NCBI GenBank assembly: GCA_031277475.1
Contig: JAITMJ010000094.1
Coordinates: 1 to 33,955 of the forward strand
DNA length: 33,955 bases
Direction: 5' to 3'
Origin: Flavobacteriaceae bacterium
GTDB taxonomy: Bacteria > Bacteroidota > Bacteroidia > Flavobacteriales > Weeksellaceae
Each line of letters begins with the position of its first letter. The stretch's first letter is position 1. The translations under genes were made by a program, and so were the position numbers. The notes beneath the pieces are model-generated. The model was given only the letters and a program-made list of their open reading frames with translations, was not told the DNA's origin and did not search any database. Below, one piece after another: positions 17,613 through 26,753 of the stretch.

Positions 17613-18076
17613 CTTATCCCCAAAACTTCAAAAGACAATTTATTTCCGTTCGGGAGTACGATTTCTGCGGTTTGTCCGATTTTTTTTCCGAGCAAACCTT
17701 TTGCTATCGGCGTATTTACGGAGATTTTTCCGGTTTTCAAATCGCTTTCGTTGTCGGGAACCAATGTGAATTTTTGCTCCTGTTTTGTGGCATTATTTTT
17801 AAGACGAACCGTCGTCAGAATCGAAACTTTTGACGTGTCCAACAGAGATTCGTTGATGATTTTGGAATTTGCGACAGCATCTTTCAGTTTGGAAATCTTC
17901 ATTTCGAGCATTCCCTGCGCTTCTTTAGCCGCATCGTATTCTGCATTTTCGGAAAGATCGCCTTTGTCTCGCGCATCTGCAATTTGCTGTGTAACTCTCG
18001 GTCTTTCAATACTTTCCAAATGTTCCAATTCGGCTTTCATTTTGTCAAGCCCTTCTTTTGTAACGTAAGTTGCCAT
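17606..18076 (-). CDS. greA: Transcription elongation factor GreA
   Basis: The protein has 156 residues, the usual length for GreA. Residues 1-75 form the N-terminal coiled coil that enters the RNA polymerase secondary channel. Its tip motif DLSENAEYDAAKEAQ (40-54) carries the acidic residues Asp40 and Glu43 that help hold the catalytic metal for cleaving backtracked RNA. The C-terminal half is the FKBP-like domain, with NKLSFEVLGISL at the end. The ATG at 18076 gives the standard MATYVTKEGLDKM start. It is divergently transcribed from the lipoprotein gene at 18193. The gene is single and looks intact. Confidence 0.98.
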   Translation of the reverse strand: MATYVTKEGLDKMKAELEHLESIERPRVTQQIADARDKGDLSENAEYDAAKEAQGMLEMKISKLKDAVANSKIINESLLDTSKVSILTTVRLKNNATKQEQKFTLVPDNESDLKTGKISVNTPIAKGLLGKKIGQTAEIVLPNGNKLSFEVLGISL

Positions 18077-18169
18077 AATTTTTAATTTTTTATGATGAGT
18101 ATAAAAAAATAATCCGACCTTTGCCGGACAATAGATTTACATTGAATATCGTTGTTATGTTTACTTTCG

Positions 18170-18177
18170 CAAATGTA
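18170..18177 (-). promoter_or_regulatory. -7 box of a probable greA promoter
   Basis: Read on the minus strand the sequence is TACATTTG, a match to TAnnTTTG, about 95 bp upstream of the greA ATG. The nearest TTG (minus strand, 18201-18203) is 23 bp away, so the -33 element is weak. Confidence 0.4.
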
Positions 18178-18192
18178 TAAATTTTTTTTGAA

Positions 18193-18651
18193 ATGAAAAA
18201 CAAATTATCCATAATCTTTTTATCAATTTTTCTGATTTTTAGCAGTTTATTGCCGATGAACTCCTGCAAAGAAAGAGATGAAACCACAGAATGTTTCCCA
18301 TCGGTCAGCATCAATGTTGTTTTAAACCTCAATCTTCCCGCCTATTTTGATTTGCAAACTGTCGGCTGGCTTTATACCAACGAACAAAGCGACGGAACGC
18401 GAGGTTTGGTTGTGGTAAAACTTCCTGCGGGCGGTTTTAAAGTTTATGACAGAAACGCGCCGCATCTTTGTCCGGCAGACGATACAACACTGGTTGTGGA
18501 AAATAATTTGTATCTGGTTTGTCCGCAAGATAATTCAAAATGGCTGCTGACGACCGGCGAACCGATGCAAGGAAATACCGCCGGATTTTTGCCGAAAACT
18601 TATCCAACTTCTTACAATCCTTCGAGCAATATACTGACGATTTATAATTGA
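18193..18651 (+). CDS. Putative lipoprotein with degenerate Rieske-like fold
   Basis: The protein has 152 residues. A hydrophobic N-terminal segment ends in a cysteine (SLLPMNSC, Cys25) in a lipoprotein-like setting, so a periplasmic lipoprotein is likely. Residues about 85-150 follow the pattern of a Rieske domain: YDRNAPHLCPADD, then VENNLYLVCPQDNSKW, then GEPMQGNTAGFLPKTY. In true Rieske proteins the ligands are CxH and CxxH. Here the first Cys is Ala (RNAPHLC), the first His is kept, the second Cys is kept, and the second His is replaced (CPQDNSKW). It should therefore not hold a 2Fe-2S cluster in the usual way. Its function is unknown; a structural or binding role is inferred. It is convergent with secDF and divergent from greA. 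Confidence 0.75.
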   Translation: MKNKLSIIFLSIFLIFSSLLPMNSCKERDETTECFPSVSINVVLNLNLPAYFDLQTVGWLYTNEQSDGTRGLVVVKLPAGGFKVYDRNAPHLCPADDTTLVVENNLYLVCPQDNSKWLLTTGEPMQGNTAGFLPKTYPTSYNPSSNILTIYN

Positions 18652-18689
18652 TATTTTCGTATAACTCAAAAAAATCAAATCTCAAAAAT

Positions 18690-21600
18690 CTATTTACTCA
18701 CCGAACTTCTGCCGTGTACGGCTTCTTCTTTTCCGCGTCCTTTTAGGAAATCGTAGGCGATGGCGGAAGCGATGAATATGGATGAATACGCTCCGAAAGC
18801 AATTCCTATCAGCAATGCGAATATGAATCCGCGCAAGTTTTCGCCGCCAAATATAAAGATTGCGGAAAGCACAAGCAATGTGGTAAACGTAGTGTTGAAC
18901 GTTCTTCCGAGCGTGCTGGAAATGGAATCGTCAAAAAGTCCGGACAGCGTGAGTGCTTTTTTCTCTCGCAAATATTCACGAATCCGGTCGAAAATGATGA
19001 CGGTATCGTTGATGGAATATCCCAAAACCGTGAGAATTGCCGCGATAAAATCTTGATTGATTTCCATATTGAACGGCATTATGTTGTAAAGCAAAGAATA
19101 CGCTCCCAAAACGATGACGGCAACGTGGAACAAACCGACAACCGAACCGAGCGAAAACTGCCATTTGTTGAACCTCAACAAAATATAAAGGAAAATTCCC
19201 GCAAGGGCGATAACTACCGCAAGCGTTCCGTAGGTTTTGATGTCGTCTGCCACGGAAGGTCCCACTTTTGTGGAGGAAACAATTCCGTAATGGTCTTTAT
19301 CAGCCGCTTTGAAAGTTTCTATCGTAGAATTTTTCGGGAGATAAGGTTTCAAACCTTCGAAAATTTTTGCCTCGATTTCTTGGTCTGCGGACAGAGATTC
19401 GTCGTCAATTTTGTAATCCGTCGTGATTTTCAGTTGATTTCCCGTTCCGAAAGTTTTCACGTCCACCGAATTATTTTTTCCGTCAGCCGTTTGAAACAGC
19501 GGAGCCAAAGCCTGTTCTGCTTTTCCGGCATCTACGTTTTGGTTCAGTTTGATGACATAATTTCGTCCGCCTTCAAAATCCACACCGAATTTAAAACTGT
19601 TTGTAAACATTGAAATCACACAAATCGCGGTTAAAATTCCGGAGAAAATGTAGGCGTATTTTCTTTTGCCGATGAAGTCTATCCAAGTGTTTCTGAAAAG
19701 ATTTTTTGTAGGCGCAGTCCAAACGGAAAGTTGTTTTCCTTTTTCCAATCGGCTGAAAATCATTGCTCTGGCGATTCCGACATTGGTAAAGAACGTCATC
19801 AAAATACCGATTATCAGCGTTACCGCAAAACCTTTTATCGGACCGGTTCCGAAAATAAAGAGAATAATCGCGGTGATGAGTGTAGCCAAGTGTCCGTCTA
19901 TAATTGCGGAAAGTGCGTGTTTGAAACCATCTTTGTAGGCTTCTTTAATATTTTTTCCGGCAAAAAGTTCTTCTTTGGTTCTTTCATAAATAATTACGTT
20001 CGTATCTACCGCCATCGCCATCGAAAGAACGATACCCGCAATTCCGGGAAGTGTGAGCGTGAAATCTCCGGAATCCATAATCCCGAAAATGTAGAACAGA
20101 TTGAGAATCATAGCAATTACGGAATAAATTCCCGCGCCGCCATAATAGAAAATAATGTAAACGATAATTAAAATAAATGCGATGATGAAAGACATCAAAC
20201 CGTCGTGAACAGCCTGCTGACCGAGCGACGGACCTACCACATCTGCCTGAACCACTTTTGCTCCGGCAGGAAGTTTTCCGGCTCCGAGAACATTGACCAA
20301 ATCTTGCGCTTCCTCTTGAGAAAAATTTCCGGAAATTTGGGTTCTTCCGTTTGGAATCGGTTCGTTCACGTTTGGAGCGGTGTAAACAATATTATCCAAA
20401 GTTACGGCAACCGGTTTTTTGACATTTTTTTCCGTCATAATTCTCCAATCTTTCGCGCCTTTGGAATCCATTTGCATATCTACCACCACTCTTCCGAGTT
20501 GATCGTAATTCACGTTGGCACTTTCTACGGCTCCGTCCACCGGCGCTTTACGGTTGATATTTCCGCGAATGGCGTAAAGCATCAAACTTTTGCTGTCGTT
20601 GGTTTGCGGTTTGTAGCCCCACATAAATTGGGTGTATCTGATGTTCGCAGGTCTTGCTTTTACGGCAATTTCCGAATTTAAAATTTTGTTAATGGCGGCG
20701 GTATCGTTTTCATTGACGTTTCCTACGCTGCTTCCGTCTATTTGTCCTCCGGATTGAAGCAATCTTTCTACATTAATATCTCTTGAAACACCGATGGAAT
20801 CTGCTTTTGCACTGACCAAAGTTTGCAACTGCGCGAAATACGGATAAACTTCATTAATCTGTTGCACTTCCCAAAATTGAAGTTTTGCAGAAGTTTGAAG
20901 CATTTTTTTCACGCGGTCAATGTCTTTAATTCCGGGCATTTCTACGGAAATTCTCGCGGTTCCGGGAACTCTTTGAACGTTCGGTTGCACGGCTCCCATT
21001 TTGTCAATACGCGTTCTAATCACTTCAAAAGCGGCACCGACAGACAAATTGATTCTTTTTCTTACGATACTTTTCACTTCCTCGTCCGTAGAATTGTATT
21101 TGATTTCGGAAAGGTTTGTGTTTCCAAAAATTTCGGTGTCCGCAAGTTTCAGATTGGTTCCTTTTTCTTTGTTTACGGCATCAAATTGCTCGAAAAAAAC
21201 GTCGATATAAGCATTTGTAGTGCTTTTCATTGCTACGTCTGTTCTGTTCAAAGCCTCTGCCAAAACGGGATTTGCGGAGAAATTCGTCATATCGTTCACC
21301 AGATCTCTTTGGTTGATTTCCAGCAAAACATTGATTCCGCCTTTCAAATCCAAACCGAGTTTCATTTCTTTTTCTTTCGCTTTGGAGTAGTAAAGTTTTG
21401 TATAATAGAGATTTAGAGTATCATTTTTAATTTTATCTAAACTTTCCGACAATATTTCCGGCACATTTTGTCCGCCGATTTTTCCGTTGTTTTTCTTTTT
21501 AATGGCGTTCAATAATTTTTCGGTTTCCACCGGGTCTAATTTTCCGTCAGCAATCAATATTTCCTCGATTTTTGTCGGATTAATGGTTTTGTCGGTCGCC

Positions 21601-21734
21601 AATTTGTTAAGCGATGAAGTTACGGTTTCCATCCGTTTTTCCGTTCTGTTGCTATACCAAGTCGGCAGCAATTCATTGATACAGATAAGCCCGAGAACTA
21701 TGGCGATAATTGTAATAAGTCCTTTTCCTTGCAT
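18690..21734 (-). CDS. secDF: Protein translocase subunit SecDF (fused)
   Basis: The protein has 1014 residues, a SecD-SecF fusion as usual in Bacteroidota. It helps SecYEG by pulling exported proteins out with the proton gradient. Residue 5 onward is the first membrane helix. The SecD signature KLGLDLKGG lies near residues 125-133, and the P1-type periplasmic domain follows. The SecD membrane bundle (SFIIAFILIIVYIIFYYGG, then AMAVDTNVIIYERTKEE) lies near residues 515-610. The SecF half starts with FKFGVDFEGGRNYVIKL near residue 718 and its membrane part holds SINDTVIIFDRIREYLREK. All hallmark parts are intact. It is convergent with the small lipoprotein gene 38 bp away, with no clear hairpin between them. 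The T9SS and toxin proteins in this window would depend on this Sec machinery. Confidence 0.97.
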   Translation of the reverse strand: MQGKGLITIIAIVLGLICINELLPTWYSNRTEKRMETVTSSLNKLATDKTINPTKIEEILIADGKLDPVETEKLLNAIKKKNNGKIGGQNVPEILSESLDKIKNDTLNLYYTKLYYSKAKEKEMKLGLDLKGGINVLLEINQRDLVNDMTNFSANPVLAEALNRTDVAMKSTTNAYIDVFFEQFDAVNKEKGTNLKLADTEIFGNTNLSEIKYNSTDEEVKSIVRKRINLSVGAAFEVIRTRIDKMGAVQPNVQRVPGTARISVEMPGIKDIDRVKKMLQTSAKLQFWEVQQINEVYPYFAQLQTLVSAKADSIGVSRDINVERLLQSGGQIDGSSVGNVNENDTAAINKILNSEIAVKARPANIRYTQFMWGYKPQTNDSKSLMLYAIRGNINRKAPVDGAVESANVNYDQLGRVVVDMQMDSKGAKDWRIMTEKNVKKPVAVTLDNIVYTAPNVNEPIPNGRTQISGNFSQEEAQDLVNVLGAGKLPAGAKVVQADVVGPSLGQQAVHDGLMSFIIAFILIIVYIIFYYGGAGIYSVIAMILNLFYIFGIMDSGDFTLTLPGIAGIVLSMAMAVDTNVIIYERTKEELFAGKNIKEAYKDGFKHALSAIIDGHLATLITAIILFIFGTGPIKGFAVTLIIGILMTFFTNVGIARAMIFSRLEKGKQLSVWTAPTKNLFRNTWIDFIGKRKYAYIFSGILTAICVISMFTNSFKFGVDFEGGRNYVIKLNQNVDAGKAEQALAPLFQTADGKNNSVDVKTFGTGNQLKITTDYKIDDESLSADQEIEAKIFEGLKPYLPKNSTIETFKAADKDHYGIVSSTKVGPSVADDIKTYGTLAVVIALAGIFLYILLRFNKWQFSLGSVVGLFHVAVIVLGAYSLLYNIMPFNMEINQDFIAAILTVLGYSINDTVIIFDRIREYLREKKALTLSGLFDDSISSTLGRTFNTTFTTLLVLSAIFIFGGENLRGFIFALLIGIAFGAYSSIFIASAIAYDFLKGRGKEEAVHGRSSVSK

Positions 21735-21765
21735 TGTAATATACAGCGTTAAAATTTATTGGCGG

Positions 21766-21773
21766 CAAATATA
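21766..21773 (-). promoter_or_regulatory. -7 box of the probable secDF promoter
   Basis: The minus strand reads TATATTTG, a perfect TAnnTTTG box, 31 bp upstream of the secDF ATG. No clear TTG is seen at the expected distance. Confidence 0.45.
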
Positions 21774-21891
21774 ATGATTTTTAGTAAATTTCGGTAATTT
21801 GAAAGCGTGAAAATCTGAAAATTTTTAAAGGGGCAGATTATAGGCTGTATGCCACAAATACAGTTCGTAATTCTTTGCTTTGTCTTGAAAT

Positions 21892-23172
21892 CTATCCATA
21901 CTTTCCTTTCCACTTTTTCAAAAGTTCCTCGCGGATTTTCTTTTCGGTGGAATTTTCGCCCGGTTCGTAGAATTTTGTCCCCGAAATTTCCTTCGGCAAA
22001 AATTCCAAATCCACAAAACTCCCTTCGTGAGAATGGGCATATTCATAATTTTTGTGATAACCCAAATCTTTCATCAGTTTGGTCGGCGCATTTCTGAGGT
22101 GGAGCGGAACCGGAAGATTTCCCGTTTTTTTCACAAAATCCATCGCCGAATTAATCGCCATATAAGTGGAATTGGATTTCGGCGAAACCGCCAAATAAAC
22201 CGCACATTCGCTTAAAATAATTCTCGCTTCCGGATTTCCGATGACGTTAATCGCCTGAAAACAAGTATTCGCCATCGTCAGTGCGTTCGGATTTGCCAAA
22301 CCGATATCTTCCGCCGCCAAAATCAACATTCGTCTTGCGATGAATTTGATGTCTTCGCCGCCGTCCAACATTCGCGCCAGCCAATAAACCGCCGCATTCG
22401 GATCGCTTCCGCGCATGGATTTTATGAACGCCGAAATAATGTCGTAATGTTGCTCGCCGTTTTTGTCGTAAAGTGCCATTGTTTCCTGCAAAACAGAGAG
22501 AACATCGGCATTGGAAATTTCTTTTTTCTTTGAATTTTTAAATTGATTTAAAACCAATTCCACCGAATTGATGAGTTTTCGCGCATCGCCGCCGGAATAT
22601 TGAATAAAGGCTTCTTTGTCTTTAATTTTAAAATCGGTTTTTTCGTCTTCGTTAAATTTTTTCAAGGCGACATCTGCCAATTCTTCCAATTTTTCGTAGG
22701 TCAGCGATTTTAAAACATAAACCTGCGAACGCGAAAGCAGTGCCGAAACCACTTCAAAACTCGGATTTTCGGTAGTAGCACCGATTAGCACAATCCATCC
22801 TTTTTCCACAGCGTGAAGCAAAGAATCTTGTTGAGATTTATTAAACCGATGAATTTCATCGATAAAAAGTATCGGCGATTTTCCCGAAAAAAGGTTTTGT
22901 TTTTTGGCTTCGTCAATCACTTCACGAACATCTTTCACGCCTGAAGAAACGGCAGAAAGTTTGAAAAATTTCCGCCCCGATTTTTCTGAAATAATTTCCG
23001 CAAGCGTGGTTTTTCCCGTTCCGGGCGGTCCCCAAAAAATCAGCGAATTGAGCGCATCATTCTCAATCATTTTTCGGATGGTTCCGTTTTTTCCGGTGAG
23101 GTGTTCCTGACCGAGAACTTCATCAAGCGTTTTCGGACGCAGTTTTTCGGCTAAAGGAATGTTGCTGCTCAA
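21892..23172 (-). CDS. rarA: Replication-associated recombination protein A (AAA+ ATPase)
   Basis: The protein has 426 residues and belongs to the RarA/MgsA/WRNIP1 family, an AAA+ ATPase related to clamp loaders that acts at stalled replication forks. Walker A GPPGTGKTT lies at 48-56, Walker B ILFIDEIHRF at 101-110, and sensor 1 GATTENPSF near 131-139. The C-terminal family domain includes RGSDPNAAVYWLARML and AAEDIGLANPNAL, then NAPTKLMKDLGY. The start is a TTG at 23172: a TGA stands five codons upstream with no ATG between, and the family-typical N-terminus (IPLAEKLRPKTLDEVLGQEH) begins right after it. It is divergent from hsdR and marks the edge of the conserved chromosome before the defence island. 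Confidence 0.96.
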   Translation of the reverse strand: MSSNIPLAEKLRPKTLDEVLGQEHLTGKNGTIRKMIENDALNSLIFWGPPGTGKTTLAEIISEKSGRKFFKLSAVSSGVKDVREVIDEAKKQNLFSGKSPILFIDEIHRFNKSQQDSLLHAVEKGWIVLIGATTENPSFEVVSALLSRSQVYVLKSLTYEKLEELADVALKKFNEDEKTDFKIKDKEAFIQYSGGDARKLINSVELVLNQFKNSKKKEISNADVLSVLQETMALYDKNGEQHYDIISAFIKSMRGSDPNAAVYWLARMLDGGEDIKFIARRMLILAAEDIGLANPNALTMANTCFQAINVIGNPEARIILSECAVYLAVSPKSNSTYMAINSAMDFVKKTGNLPVPLHLRNAPTKLMKDLGYHKNYEYAHSHEGSFVDLEFLPKEISGTKFYEPGENSTEKKIREELLKKWKGKYG

Positions 23173-23245
23173 GGTTTTAAAAATTCAAAGTTTAAGGGTT
23201 TGACAATCCTCCGCGGACTGATTCTTCTTTGGATTGCCGTAAAGC

Positions 23246-23261
23246 ACCTATTTGAATAGGT
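23246..23261. promoter_or_regulatory. Perfect palindrome in the rarA 5' leader
   Basis: ACCTATT-TG-AATAGGT has 7-bp arms and a 2-bp centre. It lies 14 bp downstream (minus strand) of a TATCTTTG -7 box, so it would fall in the first bases of the rarA transcript, a common operator position. It also lies between rarA and hsdR, so it could act on either. Confidence 0.4.
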
Positions 23262-23274
23262 ATTTAAATTTCAA

Positions 23275-23282
23275 CAAAGATA
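23275..23282 (-). promoter_or_regulatory. -7 box of the probable rarA promoter
   Basis: The minus strand reads TATCTTTG, a consensus TAnnTTTG box about 100 bp upstream of the TTG start of rarA. The -33 element is not clear. Confidence 0.45.
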
Positions 23283-23384
23283 CTACAATCCTGAATACAA
23301 AACGATAATACGGAAATCATCTCAATTTTATATCTTTACGAATCTGATTTTGTCAAAAAACACAGAAATTATATAGAATAATTT

Positions 23385-26354
23385 ATGAACAAAGAATCCC
23401 AAATTGAAGAGCAGTTAGTACAAAAATTATCTGACCTCAAATACCGCTATCGTCCCGATATTCGCGACAGGGATACGCTTGAACGCAATTTTCGGGAAAA
23501 GTTTGAGGCATTAAATAAAGTTCGTTTGACGGATGCGGAATTTAGTCGATTGCTGGAGGAAATCATCAATCCCGATGTGTTTGCTTCTTCCAAAAAACTG
23601 CGTGAACAAAATTCTTTTCAACGCGAAGACGGCACACCTTTGTATTATTCATTGGTCAATATAAAAGACTGGTGCAAAAACGATTTTGAAGTCATCAACC
23701 AACTGCGCATTAATACGAATAACAGCCATCATCGTTACGATGTGATTTTACTTATTAATGGGATTCCTGTTGTTCAAATTGAGTTAAAAACATTTGATGT
23801 AAAACCTCGAAAGGCAATACAGCAAATTGTGGATTATAAAAATGATGCGGGCAATGGTTTTACCAATACGTTGTTGTGTTTTATGCAACTTTTTATTGTG
23901 AGCAATCAAACCAATACCTATTATTTTGCAAACAATAATGACAAGCACTTTCGTTTTAATGCCGAAGAACAATTTTTGCCGATTTATCGTTTAGCCAATG
24001 AAAACAACAAAAAAATTACGCATCTGCATGATTTTGCCGAAAAGTTTTTAGCAAAATGTACGCTCGGTGAAATGGTCAGCCGCTATATGGTGTTGGTGGC
24101 AAGCGAACAAAAATTGTTGGTGATGCGTCCCTATCAAATTTATGCGGTAAAAGCGATTGTAGATTGCATTCATCAAAACCGAGGCAACGGCTATATTTGG
24201 CACACCACAGGCAGCGGAAAAACGCTGACTTCGTTTAAGGCATCTACCTTGCTCAAAGATAATCCCGATATTGAAAAATGCCTGTTTGTGGTGGATAGAA
24301 AAGATTTAGACCGACAAACCCGCGAAGAATTTAATCGGTTTCAGGAAGGTTGCGTAGAGGAAAATACCAACACCGAAACGCTTGTCAGACGAATGTTGTC
24401 GAACGATTATGCCGATAAAGTGATCGTTACCACCATTCAAAAATTGGGTTTGGCTCTCGACCCTGCACATAAGAAAAATTATAAAGAACGTTTGCAACCT
24501 TTGAGTAAAAAACGGGTTGTATTTATTTTTGACGAATGCCACCGTTCTCAATTTGGCGAAAATCACAAAGCCATCAAAGAATTTTTTCCGAATGCGCAAC
24601 TTTTTGGTTTTACGGGAACGCCCATTTTTGAAGAAAATGCCACTTATACCCAAATAGACGGCGAGCAAAAAACGCTGCTGACCACACAGGATATTTTTCA
24701 AAAAGAATTGCACGCCTATACGATTACTCATGCTATTGAAGATAAAAATGTATTGAAATTTCATATAGATTATTTTGAGCCGAAAGGTGAAAATACTCGA
24801 AAAGCGGATGGAAGTCTCGCCAAGCAAGCCGTTATTGAGGCGATATTGGCAAAACACAATGCCGCCACCGACTCACGAAAATTCAACGCCATTTTAGCAA
24901 CGGCATCTATTAACGAAGCGATTGAATATTATGAACTGTTTAAAAAAATACAGGCAAAAAACCGGGAAGACGATGAAAATTTTAGCCCCTTAAATATCGC
25001 CTGCGTATTTTCTCCGCCTGCGGAAGGCGACAAAGACGTGCAGCAAATTCAGGAAGATTTGCCGCAGGAAAAAGCAGATAATCGGCAAGAACCCGATGTA
25101 AAAAAGAAAGCATTAAAAACAATTATTGCGGACTACAACAAACAATACGGAACAAATCATCACATCAACGAATTTGATTTGTATTATCAAGACATACAAA
25201 AACGCATCAAAGACCAGCAATACAGCAATGCGGATTATCCCCACAAAAACAAAATTGACATTACGATTGTGGTAGATATGCTGCTGACGGGTTTTGATTC
25301 CAAATATTTGAATACGTTGTATGTGGACAAAAAACTGAAATATCACGGATTGATACAGGCTTTTTCACGCACCAACCGCGTTTTAAACGATACAAAACCT
25401 TACGGCAATATTCTTGATTTTCGCGGACAGCAATATGAAGTGGATGTGGCCATTGCCAGATTTTCGGGCGAGAATATCGAACAGGCAAAACGCATTTGGT
25501 TGGTTGAACCTGCCCCTGTCGTTATTGAAAAATATGAAGAAAAAATAGCCGAACTGGAAAAATTTATGAAACTGCACCATTTGGAGTGCAAACCCGAAGA
25601 AATAAACAATCTGAAAGGCGACGAAGCACGTGCGGAATTTATCAATCGTTTTAAAGAAATTCAGCGTCTGAAAAGGGAACTCGACCAATACACCGATATA
25701 AGCGAAGAAGACCAAACGGAAATCGAAACCTTATTGCCCGAAAATGAATTGCGTGCCTTTCGCGGCGTATATTTGGAAACGGCGCAGCAACTCAGGAAAA
25801 AACAAAACAAAAACGAGGGCAATCCAAGTCCCGAAGTGCAGCAGTTGGATTTTGAATTTGTGCTTTTTGCATCCGCTATTATTGATTATGATTATATCAT
25901 GAAGTTGCTTGCCACAAACTTGGGTCGCGAGCCGCTGAAACAAAAAATAACCAAAGAGCAACTGATCAGCCTTATTTCTTCGAGCGCCAATTTGATGGAA
26001 GAAAGGGATGATATTGTGGATTTTATCAATACTAAATCCGATGAACTGAACGGCAGAACCGAACAGGAAATCCGGGACGATTTTCAAACATTCAAAATCG
26101 AAAAATTTGCTAACGCTTTGGCTGAAACTGCCGCCAAACACGGACTTGAAACAACAGTATTACAATCATTTATCGAAAATATAATAAACCGAATGATTTT
26201 TGACGGAGCAGCATTAAACGCCTTGTTTGCCTCTTTCGATTTGGGCTGGAAAGAACGGATACAAAAAGAATTAGCGTTAATGGAAGATTTGGCTCCTTTA
26301 TTGAAAAAATTAACCGCAGAAAGGGAAATTTCGGGATTGAAAGCGTGGGAATAA
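23385..26354 (+). CDS. hsdR: Type I restriction endonuclease subunit R
   Basis: The protein has 989 residues, a typical HsdR length. It is the motor and nuclease subunit of a type I restriction-modification complex: it pulls DNA with ATP and cuts when unmodified sites are found. The N-terminal PD-(D/E)xK nuclease has Asp119 (YDVILL) and Glu133-x-Lys135 (QIELKTF). Helicase motif I TTGSGKT centres on Lys279, motif II is DECH at 383-386, and TGTP follows near 408. The second helicase domain has DMLLTGFDSKYLNTLYVDK near 630 and QAFSRTNRVL near 660. The C-terminal region is charged and helical and probably docks onto HsdM/HsdS. It is the first gene of the island and diverges from rarA. A near-consensus TATCTTTA (23331-23338) may be its -7 box. 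Confidence 0.96.
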   Translation: MNKESQIEEQLVQKLSDLKYRYRPDIRDRDTLERNFREKFEALNKVRLTDAEFSRLLEEIINPDVFASSKKLREQNSFQREDGTPLYYSLVNIKDWCKNDFEVINQLRINTNNSHHRYDVILLINGIPVVQIELKTFDVKPRKAIQQIVDYKNDAGNGFTNTLLCFMQLFIVSNQTNTYYFANNNDKHFRFNAEEQFLPIYRLANENNKKITHLHDFAEKFLAKCTLGEMVSRYMVLVASEQKLLVMRPYQIYAVKAIVDCIHQNRGNGYIWHTTGSGKTLTSFKASTLLKDNPDIEKCLFVVDRKDLDRQTREEFNRFQEGCVEENTNTETLVRRMLSNDYADKVIVTTIQKLGLALDPAHKKNYKERLQPLSKKRVVFIFDECHRSQFGENHKAIKEFFPNAQLFGFTGTPIFEENATYTQIDGEQKTLLTTQDIFQKELHAYTITHAIEDKNVLKFHIDYFEPKGENTRKADGSLAKQAVIEAILAKHNAATDSRKFNAILATASINEAIEYYELFKKIQAKNREDDENFSPLNIACVFSPPAEGDKDVQQIQEDLPQEKADNRQEPDVKKKALKTIIADYNKQYGTNHHINEFDLYYQDIQKRIKDQQYSNADYPHKNKIDITIVVDMLLTGFDSKYLNTLYVDKKLKYHGLIQAFSRTNRVLNDTKPYGNILDFRGQQYEVDVAIARFSGENIEQAKRIWLVEPAPVVIEKYEEKIAELEKFMKLHHLECKPEEINNLKGDEARAEFINRFKEIQRLKRELDQYTDISEEDQTEIETLLPENELRAFRGVYLETAQQLRKKQNKNEGNPSPEVQQLDFEFVLFASAIIDYDYIMKLLATNLGREPLKQKITKEQLISLISSSANLMEERDDIVDFINTKSDELNGRTEQEIRDDFQTFKIEKFANALAETAAKHGLETTVLQSFIENIINRMIFDGAALNALFASFDLGWKERIQKELALMEDLAPLLKKLTAEREISGLKAWE

Positions 26355-26355
26355 G

Positions 26356-26385
26356 CAATTACGAATTTTCAATTACGAATTACGA
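26356..26385 (+). repeat. 30-bp inverted repeat, left copy, flanking the four-helix-bundle gene
   Basis: It starts CAATTACGAATTTTCAATTA and ends ATTACGA, built from the unit AATTACGAATT. The exact reverse complement is at 26775-26804. Its last base is the A of the ATG of the gene it precedes. Confidence 0.85.
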
Positions 26386-26753
26386 TGAAAAGTGATAATA
26401 TTATACAACAAAAGTCTTTTGCGTTTGCAGTTAGAATTATAAATGTGTACAAATATTTGATTTCTGAAAAGAAAGAATTTGTACTGTCTAAACAGGTTTT
26501 ACGCAGTGGTACCTCTATCGGTGCAAATATTGAGGAATCTATCGGCGGACAATCCGATAAAGATTTTCTTTCAAAATTAAGTATCGCTTATAAAGAAGCA
26601 AGAGAAACGGCTTATTGGTTAAGGCTACTTTTAGCAACCGATTATTTGAATCAAGAACAAGCAGATAGTTTGTTGAATGATGCCGAAGAAATCTGTAAAA
26701 TAATCGGTAAAATTCAAATCACCATAAAAAATAAATTACGAATTATGAATTAA
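26385..26753 (+). CDS. Four-helix-bundle protein (S23 / 23S rRNA intervening-sequence family)
   Basis: The protein has 122 residues, the normal size of this family. Its signature is LRSGTSIGANIEESIGGQS followed by DFLSKLSIAYKEARETAYWL, which builds an up-down four-helix bundle of the kind also seen in Avd of diversity-generating retroelements. Homologues occur as rRNA intervening-sequence proteins and as stray single genes. No catalytic residues are apparent, and its molecular job is not established. It breaks the usual hsdR-hsdM order and lies between perfect 30-bp inverted repeats. This suggests it was inserted as a small repeat-bounded unit, perhaps with no role in restriction. The ATG at 26385 directly abuts the left repeat. 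Coupling to nucleic-acid binding is inferred from relatives. Confidence 0.88.
   Translation: MKSDNIIQQKSFAFAVRIINVYKYLISEKKEFVLSKQVLRSGTSIGANIEESIGGQSDKDFLSKLSIAYKEARETAYWLRLLLATDYLNQEQADSLLNDAEEICKIIGKIQITIKNKLRIMN

Noticed and set aside
24306..24857. Minus-strand open frame of 183 codons within hsdR
   Set aside because: It is fully inside the intact hsdR motor domain on the opposite strand, with no domain of its own.
26385..26753. Diversity-generating retroelement (Avd-like four-helix bundle)
   Set aside because: No reverse transcriptase and no template/variable repeat pair is present nearby; the protein fits the S23/IVP family.
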